Source of the DNA: Phlyctochytrium arcticum
Lineage: Eukaryota; Chytridiomycota; Chytridiomycetes; Chytridiales; Chytridiaceae
NCBI GenBank assembly: GCA_025602905.1
Contig: JAHLKI010000008.1
Coordinates: forward strand, 930,001-994,000
DNA length: 64,000 nucleotides
Direction of reading: 5' to 3'
Part shown: piece by piece, positions 32,936 through 43,960 of the stretch
How positions within the stretch are numbered: the first letter of the stretch is position 1
Layout of the letters: the number at the start of each line of letters is the position of its first letter
Notes under the pieces: generated by a model
Told to the model about the DNA's origin: nothing
The model's input: the letters and a program-made list of their open reading frames with translations, nothing else
Database searches by the model: none
Made by a program: the position numbers and the translations under genes

Positions 32936-35050
32936 TTGAATGATTTTGCGCCGCCCGAGATCGAATTCGGAGAATACGGGTTGCATCAATACTATCATTT
33001 GATATTGTTGATATGCCCACGGCGCCTCATCACTTTCCTAGTATTTTTTTGCGGTATTGTCCACTCTATAAGGGGGAAAGTTCACCGTTCTATATTCCGA
33101 ACGCGTTGCGCAGTTATATAGGTTTCAAACGACCTGGTGCATTGACAAATGGGCATGGCTGAATGGAAGACTTTATAGGTAAAGGGTTCATCGGCACGTC
33201 CACCCTTCAACCTACCTCCAAGTAACAAAAAAAGGTTGATTTTTTGCGCCGCCCGAAGTCGAACTCGGGTGCAATCAATGTTCACATTTGAAGTTGTTGA
33301 TATGCCCACGACGCTTCCGTGCCTTCCCAGCATCTTATTGCGGTATTGTCCATTCTGTATCACCGTTCTATATTCCGAACGCGTTACGCAGTTATACAGG
33401 TTTCAAACGACTAAAAAGACATCTGGTGCATTGACAAATGGGCATGGCTGAAAGGAAGATTCTAGGTGAAGGGTTCATCGGCACGTTTACCCTTCAGGGT
33501 ACCTCACATAACAACAGAAAAGGTTGATTTTTTGCGGTCGAACTTGGAGGATACGGGTGCCATCAATGTTCACATTTGCAAGTTGGGTGATATCCCCACG
33601 GCGCTTCCTTACCTTCCCACCCTCTTTTTGCGGTATTGTCCATTCTGTATGGGGAAAGTCACCGTTCTATATTGATGAACGCGTTGCGCAGTTATATTGG
33701 TTTCAAACGACAAAAAGATACCTGGTGCATTGAAAAAATGTCATGGCTGAATGGAAGACTTGAGCTAAAGGGATCATCGGCACGTTCACCCTTCAACGTA
33801 AGAACCGAACAGTAACAAAAAAAGTATGATTTTTTTGCGCCGCCCGAGGTCGAACTCGGATTGCATCAATGTTCACATTTGAAGTTGGGTGATATGCCCA
33901 CGACACTTGCTTGCCTTCCCACCCTCTTGTAGCGGTAATATCCATTCTGTATGGGGGAAAGTCCACCGTTCTATATTCCGAACGCGTTGCGCAGTTATAT
34001 AGGATTCAAACGACCTGGTGCATTGACAAATGGGCATGGCTGAAAGGAAGATTTTAGGTAAAGGGTTCATCGGCACGTTCACCCTTCGAGGTACCTCACA
34101 GTAACAAAAAAGGTTGATGTTTTTGCGGTCGAACTTGGAGGATACGGGTGCCATCAATGTTCACATTTGCAAGTTGGGTGATATCCCCACGACACTTCCT
34201 TGCCTTCCCACCCTCTTATTGCGGTATCATTCTGTATGGGGGAAAGTCACCGTCTATATTGTTGCGCAGTTATATAGGTTTCAAACGACCGGAAGATACC
34301 TGTGTGCATGGACGAATGGGCATGGCTGAATGGAAGATTTTAGGTAAAAGGGTTCATTGGCACGTTCACCCTTCAACGTCAGCAACAACAGAAAAGGTTG
34401 GTTTTTTTTGCGTCGCCCGAGTTTGCCATCAATGTTCACATTTGCAAGTTGTTGATATGCCCACGGCCTTCCTAGCATCTTATTGCGGTATTGTCCATTC
34501 TGTATGGGGGGGAAGGTCACCGTTCTATATTGTGAACGCGTTGCGCAGTTATATTTGTTAAAAACGACCAAAAGACATCTGGTGCATTGACGAATGGGCA
34601 TGGCTGAATGGAAGATTCTAGGTGAAGGGATCATCGGCACGTTCACCCTTCAAGGTACCTCACATAATAACAAAAAAAGGCTGATGTTTGCGCCGCCCGA
34701 GGTCGAACTCGGGTTGCCATCAATGTTCACATTTGCAAGTTGGGTGATATGTCCACGGCCTTCCCAGCATTTTTTTTTACGGTATTGTCCATTCTGTATG
34801 GGGGAAAGTTCACCATCTCTATTGACGAACAGCGTCAAAAATTGCGTAGCCCTTTGCAAGACATTGGGTTGCATAACGAATAGGCGGCACGGTATGATAG
34901 ATCTGGGAACAGGGTACATCCGTCAAATATATAAGATGCCCACGAAAAAAAAAACAAAAACGAATGATGTTTTTGCGCCGCCCGAGATCGAACTCGGGTT
35001 GCCATCCATTTATATTCATTTGAAGGTGGGTGATTATGCCCACGGCGCCT
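32936..35050 (-). repeat. Second array of tRNA-like, Pol III-type units
   Basis: About eight minus-strand units at a regular 285-305 bp spacing, with 3' ends near 32943, 33240, 33529, 33834, 34120, 34408, 34685 and 34970. They belong to the family at 3.9-6.6 kb. The best copy (35047-34975) folds well: acceptor-like GCGCCG/CGGCGC, a D-arm-like GTGGG/CCCAC hairpin and a T-arm-like CCCGAG/CTCGGG around TTCGAT. Each is followed by a run of 5-8 T. Spacers match those of the first array ('gggtggacgtgccgatga', 'tgcgcaacgcgttc'). The units at 33529 and 34120 have lost part of the 3' stem. Confidence 0.75.
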
Positions 35051-35451
35051 ACTTGACGAAAGATGGATGACAAAACTGTGTCTGGAGTATAAAAGGGCAG
35101 CAAGCAGCAGTAGTATTAGGATTGATTGATGAGACAAAACGGGGAGAGAAAGTCCATGGTTTTGGAATATGACACATGGTTATATTATTCCATACAAGGA
35201 CGTTGGAGGTAGATGATGATGATGGGGGGTTTAATCCTTCCTTTGGATACCATATATACACGATCAAAAAGGACGTGTAAGAATCAGAGAGGAGAAATGC
35301 AACAGACGACACTTTTTTTGGGTGTGTAAAAAACACAAGTCACGACACCGTATTGTATTGAGAGAGAAAAAAAAACAAGAGTATAGACCATGACCGTGTA
35401 CACATTTTATGCAAGTCTTTTTATAGAGAAAGAAAACAAGAAAGAAAACCT
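35051..35451. other. 3' flank of INO1
   Basis: AT-rich stretch containing the INO1 3' untranslated region; no gene visible. Confidence 0.5.
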
Positions 35452-37017
35452 TTAGCAAGCCTTGTGCTCAAGCATCATGTCAGACTGAGGGGGGAGACCA
35501 ATACAAGCGCGGAAAATGTTTTCCATGGCCGCACGTTGTTTGGCGAGCGAGTTGATGACGGGGGTGCCGGGGGGAACCATGGGGGCTTTGAGCATGTAGC
35601 TGAGAACGGAGAGGACAGAGTGGAAGGGGGCAAAGTCCGTCATGTCGTCCGTCTTGTACTCGATCCGGGTCATGAGTTCGGTAATGATGGTCAAGTCGAG
35701 AATCAAGGGGGAGGCGAGAAGCGAGTCTTCGCAGACATTGTACATGGAGATGGTGTTGCGGCCGCCCATGAAAATCTCGGACACGTATTCGTCGAGAGCA
35801 CGCTTGGAGTCGCCGACGGTGGGGCAGTACTTGATGACGACAATGTGGTCGGGGTGTTCGCCCTTTTTGTAGAGGATGGGGTTGGCAGCGACCATGTCGT
35901 CGACGACATTGGATTTGGAGATTTCCTTGGAGCGGAATTGTTGGGGAGCCGACAAGTTTTTGCCGTCATTGTTGCCGAGGTGGTTGTAGGACGTAATGGC
36001 GACGGGCTTGATGCCGGCATTGACGAGGAAGTCGACGAGAACAGACTTGATTTTGGTTTGGCCCGACTTGAAGTCGTCACCTCCAATGTAGACCTTGTGG
36101 CGTTCGGCGAGTTCAATGGCACCGGGGACAAAGGTGTTTTGGGGGGAACCGTTGACAAAGGGCGTGTTTTCAAGGATACAGGCTGCGGCAAAGACGGTAG
36201 AGGGGGCAACCTCGTCGTGGCCTTCACGGATAGATTTTAGGAGGTTGTCGGCGGTATCGTTGACGCCGTCCAAGAGAGAAGAGAAACGTTCCGTGTTGGC
36301 GGTCCAGAGAACGATAATCTTGTCGAGGGCGTGTTCGGCCTTGAAATCGCGGATATCTTTACGGATTTTCTCGAGGTGGTCCTGTTTGGTGCCGGGCAAG
36401 ACATTGTCGGCGCGGTCACTTTGGTTGGCGGCAATGTAGTCGGGGTAGTAGATGGAAGGCAGGGGCTTGAGCTGTTCCATTTCGTCCTTGACTTGGCGTT
36501 GGAGGTCGTATTCCAATACCTTGGCGCGCTCCATGGACTGAGCGAGGTTGGCGGCGCTAATGTCCCAACCACCGAGAACCAAGTCGTTGGGGTGGACCAT
36601 GGGGAGAATGTCGCTAAAGGGGACATTGACATCGTTATTCTTTTCGTCGATACCAATCTTTAGAGTAGAGGCCTGGGTGACGGATCCAAAGTAGTTGGGG
36701 GCCTGGACACCCTCCTTGGTGCGCCAGTGAATGTTGCGACGGTTGGCAATGATGGAAGCGGTGAGGGTAGAGCCATTGTTGCCGCCCCAGCCGACCATCA
36801 TGAGACCGACGCGGGGAACGTTGCGCTGGACACGGAATTGGTAGGTTTTTTCGGTGGGGGTGACGACGACGCGGCCGTTGGGGGAGCGGGTGACACGCGA
36901 GTCGCGGTAGACGTACTTGGACTCGATCGTGTCTTGAGTGTAGACGACATTGTCGGATTGGACAATAAAGGCCTCTTGTCCTTGGGTGGACTCTTGGTGT
37001 TGTTGGTGTGGGGGCAT
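35452..37017 (-). CDS. INO1: Inositol-3-phosphate synthase
   Basis: Intronless coding frame of 521 residues. The NAD-binding motif GWGGNNGS is at residues 76-83. Other family blocks are visible: '[11 protein letters not shown]', '[16 protein letters not shown]' (in parts), '[11 protein letters not shown]', '[14 protein letters not shown]' and a final '[12 protein letters not shown]'-like region here reading '[11 protein letters not shown]'. The enzyme converts glucose-6-phosphate to 1D-myo-inositol-3-phosphate, using NAD without net consumption, and is the entry to inositol lipids; it is cytosolic. Length and motifs are complete. The start is the first ATG. A spliced leader is predicted upstream. 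Confidence 0.96.
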   Translation of the reverse strand: MPPHQQHQESTQGQEAFIVQSDNVVYTQDTIESKYVYRDSRVTRSPNGRVVVTPTEKTYQFRVQRNVPRVGLMMVGWGGNNGSTLTASIIANRRNIHWRTKEGVQAPNYFGSVTQASTLKIGIDEKNNDVNVPFSDILPMVHPNDLVLGGWDISAANLAQSMERAKVLEYDLQRQVKDEMEQLKPLPSIYYPDYIAANQSDRADNVLPGTKQDHLEKIRKDIRDFKAEHALDKIIVLWTANTERFSSLLDGVNDTADNLLKSIREGHDEVAPSTVFAAACILENTPFVNGSPQNTFVPGAIELAERHKVYIGGDDFKSGQTKIKSVLVDFLVNAGIKPVAITSYNHLGNNDGKNLSAPQQFRSKEISKSNVVDDMVAANPILYKKGEHPDHIVVIKYCPTVGDSKRALDEYVSEIFMGGRNTISMYNVCEDSLLASPLILDLTIITELMTRIEYKTDDMTDFAPFHSVLSVLSYMLKAPMVPPGTPVINSLAKQRAAMENIFRACIGLPPQSDMMLEHKAC

Positions 37018-37164
37018 GTTTTCTGGGTTATTGAAAGTTGGAAAGTTTGCTCTGTAAGTAGAGCAAAGGGGGGGCTGGGCAAGGGAATCAAGAAGATTTT
37101 GGTTTTGGGAGACCGCGACGGGAACCCCGGTGAGTGTTGTGAGACGAGTAAAGGTGGTTGGCGA

Positions 37165-37218
37165 CTAGGTATTTCACGTTAGATCTGGGGTGATAATGTA
37201 GTGTGAGTGATAACTTAC
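37165..37218 (-). other. Predicted 5'UTR intron of INO1
   Basis: On the minus strand GTAAGT opens a 54-nt segment ending in ACCTAG, with a CTAAC branch sequence 17 nt before the AG. It matches the size and signals of the coding introns in this window, and lies 148 bp upstream of the ATG. A CACGTG E-box overlaps the donor region at about 37218-37223. Confidence 0.55.
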
Positions 37219-37776
37219 ACGTGGTGGGCAACTGTCTGGCGAGTCTTCGTGGAGGAAGAGTGAAAATGTGTGTGTGTGTTTTTGTGTGTGCGTATGCGTG
37301 AACGAGCGAGAGTTTGGGAGAAAGAGGGAAGCGGAGAGGGAGCGCGTTTATATAGTGCTCGCGAACGGAAGGAGGAGCTATGGGGCGAAAAAAGCGGGCC
37401 CTTCCCGGGCGCGATCGTGTTCCGTTCGCTGACAACGAAGAACGACCCGCAGTGGGCGGCACAGTCTCTGTAAAAGGGGCACAGTTTCAGTGACAAGATC
37501 CCAACGAAAAACGCGAATAGGCCGTTGCCACGAGGCCCCGTTTTTTGTTGCTGCGGAGAGCGAACTTCAGTGCACAGAGTGAGTCAATTAGTCATCAGAG
37601 GCAGAGCGCGGGCAGAGAGAGAGAGAGCCAAGAGAGAGCCAAGAGAGAGCATCACTGAGCATCACACGGGCCATGGGGCAGTCAGTGCAGGCAGCGGCAG
37701 AGAACGCGCAGTGAGACCCCCTCCCTCCGGAACTCGCTTGCTCTGTTTACCCGCGTCCGTTGCAACTCGCGAGTTT
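37219..37776. other. INO1 upstream region with simple repeats
   Basis: Contains a TG-rich microsatellite (about 37264-37295), an AGAG/CCAAGAG repeat (about 37612-37652) and GC-rich DNA. No gene recognised. Confidence 0.5.
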
Positions 37777-38600
37777 CTACAATAACGAGGGCTTCCTCAC
37801 TTTGTCCCCCGCTGCATTTGGAACGCTATTACCGTTACAGGACCCGCTGCTGATTGTGTTGCCGCCGCCGCGGCCAAGTAAAAGGGATTGTTTTTAGCAC
37901 TACTGCATACAAATTGTCTCTCAACAGGCGTTTATAGGGTCGTCGTCACAATCTTGTTTTTCATCACGCTCGAGTCCGAGTTCGAAACCGGAAGCGGCGC
38001 TGGGATGCGCTCAATAAAATCATCAAAAAAAAAACAAAAAGGTCAGGTATACTTTCGATGGGACATTGACGACAGAGAATGTGTCTTGGAACGACGTCAA
38101 GAACGTGTTTGAGGATGAGATGATGAACATGATTCTCATCCCCAAACCCCGTTTCTGACCCGAATTTGGACTGGCTCTATCAGACTTTGTCCATCCACAT
38201 GCGGGCATTTGGTGGTGGCGTGCCTGGCGGGAACGAAGCCAAGCGAACTCTACTTTATTGCTTCCGTTTTGGCGTGTGTGTGCGTATGGAATTTCCTGAT
38301 GTCAAGATGGTGGTGGGACACGAGACGGACGGAGAGAATATCCACGTGAGTGGACGCTTTGATTTTGTTTTACAGCACGGCGGTAAAACAAGGGTGGGCA
38401 TTGTCCAAGCAAAGAAGGAAGACTTTGATCAGGGACAAGTACAAGACCTTTTTGTTTTGGGTGTGAGGCAGTTGCCGATGTGGAGAAACTGGACTGTGTG
38501 TATGGGATTGTGACGAATTTTGTTGAATGGTACTTTTTGAAGAACCGAGACGATCGGTTCGAGCGGACCACAGACGCCATTTTCAATGAGCCAATAACGG
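37777..38600 (+). pseudogene. Crinkler-type header plus PD-(D/E)XK nuclease, decayed
   Basis: At about 37820-37880 the translated end of a Crinkler N-terminal region is visible ('DPLLIVLPPPRP'), matching the better header at 41.4 kb. A nuclease-like module follows in the plus frame 38166-38513. It has 'GGNEAKRTLL', 'GRFDFVLQHGG' and 'VGIVQAKKEDF', which together fit the E...D...(E/Q)xK pattern of restriction-endonuclease-like folds known in Crinkler effectors. Stops interrupt the linker. A frameshift near 38455 moves the rest ('YGIVTNFVEWYFLKN') into another frame. The gene is therefore broken in several places and most of the header is unrecognisable. Confidence 0.6.
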
Positions 38601-38969
38601 GGTTCCCCTGAACGGCAATCTATCGCCAATATTGTGGGGAGAATTTGTACTTTGTTGTCCGCAGAGGAGTAGTAGTACTGTATGCTTTTCATGTTTGAAT
38701 GTTTTGGTAAAATGTATTCTTTTTTTTGTTTCGTGACATCAGTCGTTGAACCATTTTCCACACCCGGATCCAAGATCTCTCATTAGAGTGTAGTCTTGAT
38801 AGGCTTTGACCTACATTGAAGAAACCAATGAACATGTTCATTCTACATCCTCGATCTGTATATACTTGGACGGGAGAGACTCAGACGCTTTGCCCTGTTT
38901 ACCCCCAAAATCTGCCGTTATGACAACAGTACAAGTACACAGACTATATACATATAGAGAGAGAAGAGC
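38601..38969. other. Intergenic
   Basis: 3' flank of kanadaptin and of the nuclease relic. No gene. Confidence 0.5.
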
Positions 38970-40954
38970 TTAATACCCATATGCAGCATTATTGGAATCT
39001 TTGCTACTACCGCGCACCTCAGGCGCCAGCCAATCTACGGCTTCCTCCGTCTCGACTTGCTCGTGGGCTTGTACTTGCGCTTGACTCATCACTCCATACA
39101 CTCTCCTTCGCTTTCCTTCTGTCGTTGATGTCGTTGGTTCTGTAGATGTTGTGGTCGTTGAAGGGGGTATGGTGGGGAGTGTTGTAGAAGGTAGGGGAGA
39201 GGCTGCTCGTCGCTTGACAGAGGAAGGTGGGGGATCACTAGATTGGTGCATCAATGAAATCGTCTCGGCTAGTCCCAATGTCACGGCCTTTTTCTTGACT
39301 GGCGCGGGTACTATCACTGTCGGTGTCGGTGGTATCACTGCGGTCGGTATCGGTGTCGCGGGTATTATAGGCACTGGCGTTGCGGGGGCAATCGGTGTCG
39401 TACAAGTCAAAGTTGAAACAAACCCCATCTTGAGCTCCCGCGGCGCCGTCAGCGTGATCAACTTATCCAACCGTTTCATTTCCTAATGATCATCACTTCA
39501 TTAGCTCAAACTCCTCTCATCGCACACATAAACAAAAAAGTTTTTTTTATACCTTATACATCTCGGCAACCCTCCCCTTCTCCCCCTCCTTGTCCCTTGC
39601 CTTCTCCTTGACCTTCATCGCAAACAACACCTTCTCAATCTCATCTTCCGGCTCTTCTTGTACAGACTCGGGTTTCGCCAATTCATCTTCCAGTGTCCGT
39701 ATCTCTGAAAAAAGTTGAAGTCGCTTTTGGACAAGACTCGCATGGGTTTCCGTTGTTGTTGTCAAGGAATCGGGTTTTTTCTTGCGGGAGGGAGGGGCGG
39801 TCCGATCGTAATAATCGTCTTCTTCTGCATCATCTATATCTCTCAACTCTTTCATCCGGCGTTTTTCTGATTTGGATTCCCAAATTAGTCATTCACTTCC
39901 TAGTCATACCATAATTGCACACACTCACCAGCCGACCGAGCAGCACCCCCCCTCTGCCCCCTCAACACCCCCATCCGATCCAATTTTCGTAAGGCATCCA
40001 ATGCAGCCTCCCGCTCTGCGTCCCGTTTCCGACTCGACTCGCCTCGGCCCGTACACCCCACCTCTCCTACATCAATTAAAGCGACATACCCCCGTTCCTT
40101 CCCCCACTGCTCTTCCGTCACGGTATACTTGACGTCCAGACTCCGGGCTTCGAGGTAGGTTCTTAATGACTTTTTGGGGTCTTTTGTGTAATAGGCGCTA
40201 CTGTCGTCGTCTTCATTATTGAGGGAAATGTTGTTGGGATCTATGTCTTCGTCATCGGAATTGGGCGTGTAGTGCACGGGCGGGTCATCTTCTGATGCAT
40301 CTTCTCCGAACCCCCTAAACATTCATCATCATGAGCTTCTTGTTACATACTCCCACTCTTGTGACAACTCACCAAGACACATCTCCACCTCGTGGGGGAA
40401 CAACCTCCACAGTCCGCCTGATAACTCTCCGAACAGGCTCCTCTTCCATCTCTTCATCCCCCGATCCCAGCAGTAAATACGTCCGTGAACTCGCTCCAAA
40501 CCGAATCATATCTACCTCTTCCCATTAATACACACACACACATTCATGCAAGGCGATTTGGAACTTTACCCCCAATTTTGACTGGTGTATGATGCCGCCC
40601 CGCCACCCGAACTTTATTCAACCACGTCCCATGCGTCGAATCCAAATCGTATAAGGAACAGGATCCGTCACGGTGGAATTGGAGGATGGCGTGGTATCGG
40701 GATATACTCGCGTGTTCGGATTCAATGTCGCAGACGGGTAGCCGTCCCACCACTAGAAAAGCTTTACTGATATTGGATATCTTTTCCACTATTGTGCCGT
40801 TTTTGAGGATCTCCAGGTGTCGTGGGAGGGAGGGTGGGGCGGAATCTGAGGGAGGGTCGTAGGGGAGGGGGGGTGCTTCCGGTTGTGGTTGTAAGTCGGA
40901 GGGAGGGAGGGAGGAGGCTGGAAGGGTTGGGATGGCGAATGTTGGGGAGGGCAT
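38970..40954 (-). CDS. Kanadaptin-like protein (SLC4A1AP), FHA domain
   Basis: Five exons: 40954-40570, 40517-40373, 40314-39929, 39866-39553 and 39482-38970; 580 residues. Introns are 52-70 nt. After a proline-rich start, an FHA domain (about residues 45-165) shows 'LKNGTIV', 'VGRLPVCDIE', 'SISRYHAILQ', 'DLDSTHGTWLNK' and 'RFGASSRTYLL'. 'WGFGEDA' follows, then a double-stranded-RNA-binding-like region ('VKYTVTEEQWGKERGYVALI', in parts) and 'DDYYDRT'. This order is that of kanadaptin, a nuclear protein with phosphopeptide-binding FHA and reported links to RNA processing. The C-terminal third is Thr/Pro-rich. A decayed copy lies at 46.3-46.9 kb. Confidence 0.85.
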
Positions 40955-41070
40955 ATTGTTGTGGGTGTGTCAATCTTGAGAGAGTTTTGTCACTTGCTTT
41001 TTGAAGCTTGGAACTTCAAGTTGGAAGACACTTTGCTGACATTTCGATTCATTTGGACTAAAGTGGCAAC

Positions 41071-42415
41071 ATGGCGTTCTCACCTTTCCCCAAGTTTCCC
41101 GCACACAAACTTGCGACCACGGCACCACTGTGGTTTCAACTATGCCAATTCAGCGGGGAGATACTACAGGACCTACCTATAAGAGCCAACTTTATTCTCG
41201 TTCCGACAAAAGATTATAATGTGAACAACCTTTGCGACGCAGTTTGGGACAAGTGGAAAACGTCGACACTCTTCTCGGGGGTGGTGGCGGAAGAACTCCT
41301 CGTCTATGCCAGCAAAGACAGATTTAACAAGACTCGGACAATGTTATACTTGCACATAAAAGTCCAAACGCTGAAAACGACGCTAACGAAGCCGTTGCTC
41401 ATTGTGGTGCCGCCACCGCGAGTGATCCAGTCAAGGACCAGCGGTTAGGGGGAGGGGATTCGGGTCAAAGTTTCAATTCGCAATTTCCTAATTTTTCTCT
41501 CCTGCACCGAAGATCCACTAGTTATAAATGCGCTTGGTCGGCTCGAAAGTCGGTTCGAAAGTAGGATAAAGCCGATGATGGAATTAACCCTGGAGACAGC
41601 CCTCGATTTTGAAAGTGGCACTAGCGCCTCTATTGACAGCAATACGCGAAACAACTTTCGGAATAAGCTGAAGAAATCCTATGGCATATTACAAGGGGCG
41701 AAGGGGCCGGAAGAAATTACCTGTTCGCTTCTTGGTCGTTCACTCCCCGCCGACAACGTAATTGCTGCGCATATTTTTCCCAGGAAGTTTGCCGGCAAAG
41801 CCGGCTGGCTACGAATTTCGGACATTAATGATACAAGGAACGGTGTCTTCCTTTACAAATCAATCGAGCACGCCCTTGACCGAGGTCATCTTACTTTCGT
41901 ATATTCGCCATTGACAAATCTCTTCCATTGTCGTATCCTCATGCCGGAGTTGAGAACCGCGGATATCGAGGCTACAGGTTCGCAATTGTTCTGTTTGCTA
42001 AACCATCCACGTGCTGTCTAATAAGCCTTTACTAGCCAAAAATTTGCTTGAAGATAATTTTAAACAGCCCCAACCCCCCCTCGGCATGACTTTTCAGGAT
42101 TTGGAAAATTGTACGCTGGCCTTGCCCTCCTCACACGTTGTCTGGCAACGTGTGTTTGCCGTACATGCGACACTTGCCCGCCAGAAGGCAATCAAGCGAA
42201 AATGGATTACTGAGGATAACCTAGTGGAAGTTGATAGTGATGAAATTTGGAAAACACAACGGACACTATTCCTTTGCAACAAATGGTGCGACAAATGGTG
42301 GGAACTTGGAGGGAGGATGTCAGTCGAGCACTTGCTGATGGTGCCGGGGTGGATGCCTAAGTTCTTTCACACATTCGAGACAAAGCACTCCATGATGTGC
42401 AAGTATCCTTAAAAG
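41071..42415 (+). pseudogene. Crinkler-type header plus HNH endonuclease, broken
   Basis: Residues 1-126 (41071-41448) carry a Crinkler N-terminal region: 'NVNNLCDAVWDKW', 'GVVAEELLVYASKD' and the ending 'KPLLIVVPPP'. A TAG at 41446-41448 stops it. The same frame then stays open from 41449 to 42021 and contains an HNH module ('CSLLGR', 'VIAAHIFPRKF', 'INDTRNGVFL'). A frameshift near 42010 moves the remainder (42011-42412, 'MTFQDLENCTLALPS', 'ARQKAIKRKW') into the +1 frame. An intron that skips the TAG would be only about 27 nt, so it is more likely a true stop. In intact relatives the header directs secretion or host-cell delivery and the HNH part is a nuclease; both roles are inferences here. 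Confidence 0.68.
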
Positions 42416-42424
42416 AACAATATA

Positions 42425-42549
42425 CCGTAAATACCTGGCTCCTGTACCCCCCCCCCCCCCCCGATTCGATGGTGTCCAAGACCCAGGCACAGTTTTCGGA
42501 CCGGGCATCGAACCGGGAGAGGGGGGGTACAGGAGCCAGGTATTTACGG
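42425..42549. mobile_element. MITE with perfect 29-bp inverted repeats and TA target duplication
   Basis: Left end CCGTAAATACCTGGCTCCTG... (42425-42453) is the exact reverse complement of the right end (42521-42549). Both are flanked by TA (42423-42424 and 42550-42551), as left by Tc1/mariner-type transposases. The left repeat runs into 16 C, the right begins with 7 G. The 67-bp core contains, on the minus strand, GGTTCGATGCC, an exact tRNA B-box consensus. No coding capacity. It sits just after the broken Crinkler-HNH gene. Confidence 0.85.
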
Positions 42550-42779
42550 TAGTCCTCAATTTGTCTCTGTATTCGGATGGTGCATTATTTTACTTTCTGG
42601 CCACATAATGACAAAGTCCTTGGTATAACTTGAAAGAGCCAACCTCCACGAAGGAAAATGTTGACAAAAAGGAAACTGCGCTCTTCCTATTAATAATGTG
42701 ATGGGTCAAAATCAAAAAGAACCCTAGGAACAATCCTGCTTTTGAAATTAAGGGTTTTGCATGGGAAAAATTATTCATC

Positions 42780-43960
42780 TACTACACGAGAGGGTAAACC
42801 CTCGCTTCGCTCGGGTACAATGTAGGCAGTATTTTGATTTTGATCTCCACCAAATAAGTTGATGAGACAAAAATATCAAAATGTAAATGTATCCGAGAAG
42901 AACATTCAAAAGATCTGGCAAAAATGTAGGTATGATATACACCGATCCCTTCCATGCTTGCCCATTCAACTTGTGAATAGTAATTGCATAGGTGATGGAT
43001 GTGCATGTTAAATATCTTGACGCTGAATACTGCTCACCTTCACAGAGACCGGTGACAACATCTAAATGTTGAGTATGGTTCTGAGAATTGTCAATTTGTC
43101 CTTGCTAAAGACATGGTATGATGTAACTGCTAAAATCATTTCACTGGCAATGATCCCATTGTCTTCTTCAAGGTAAGTATGTCGAGACTTGAAGGGAATT
43201 CTTGTGTTTCATACAAAAGTTTGATTATCTCCCAGACCATTGAAGGACAATCAACCTGAACCAACAGTTCAGAACCGATGGTAGTCCAATCACTTTCAAA
43301 AACACCATGGTAGTATGCATAATTGGGCGTGGGTAGATATCCAATGCTCAGCTGCATTAGGCACTTGTGAAATTCCCTCACAAAAACGACATGAGCATTT
43401 GCAAAATTGAGCGTACAGTTGTGCGTACTCCTTCAAGTTAATAAGACTAAGGTTGTCTCGTCCAAGTGTGGAAGGCAGCATGTACCAAAAATCACCGCCC
43501 AAGATCGCAACATTGCCACCAACAGGTTCGTAACAGTTATATGTCGCATCATCTCCAATGGTAAAGCATTTCTATTGGAGCAACTCACCAAGCGCATCTC
43601 ATGGGGGTTTTATGGTGCAGATGGAGTTGGCCAACATATTAGTTGGGACCTCTGTCTCGGGGTATTGAATCCGCGAAGAAGCTGACTTCGGTAGTTCAAG
43701 AAATCTGCCAAGCCAAAATCGGGCCTTAGTTAATTGGATCGTGGGAAATTTCATGTTGATGACCCAACGCAAGCGTGCAGAGTTTTGTATATTTCTTAGT
43801 TTAGCCAGTGTCCCTATTTGGGGAATCGACCAAGATTTGTTTGTGGGGAAGGCATGAATGAATGTTTTGTCGGTTTTGGATATACAAGGAACGCGTGAGC
43901 GTGTGAAAAATAACCTTTCAAAGGATGTACATCCGACCCGGATGGAGATCCCATATCTCA
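42780..43960 (-). pseudogene. Pif1/Helitron-type helicase relic
   Basis: Scattered minus-strand frames keep the order of a Pif1-family helicase. First comes a region reading 'VGGNVAILGGDFWYMLP' (family GGDFRQ.LPV), near 43500. Next is 'INLKEYAQLYAQF', then a block with 'LLVQVDCPSMVWEIIKLLY'-like sequence. Last is 'ITIHKLNGQAWKGSVYI' near 42960 (family MTINKSQGQT...VGVYL). Stops and frame changes separate these parts, so nothing functional remains. The Walker A region is not visible. This could be a degraded Helitron or a host Pif1 copy. Confidence 0.6.

Noticed and set aside
35464..36240. 258-codon plus-strand frame across INO1
   Set aside because: It is the antisense shadow of the highly biased INO1 coding sequence and has no domain of its own.
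37264..37295. TG microsatellite as a regulatory element
   Set aside because: Short simple repeats are common and nothing else points to a function.
41420..41448. Mini-intron removing the TAG in the Crinkler-HNH gene
   Set aside because: The only GT-AG pair that would do this encloses about 27 nt, half the size of any other intron here.
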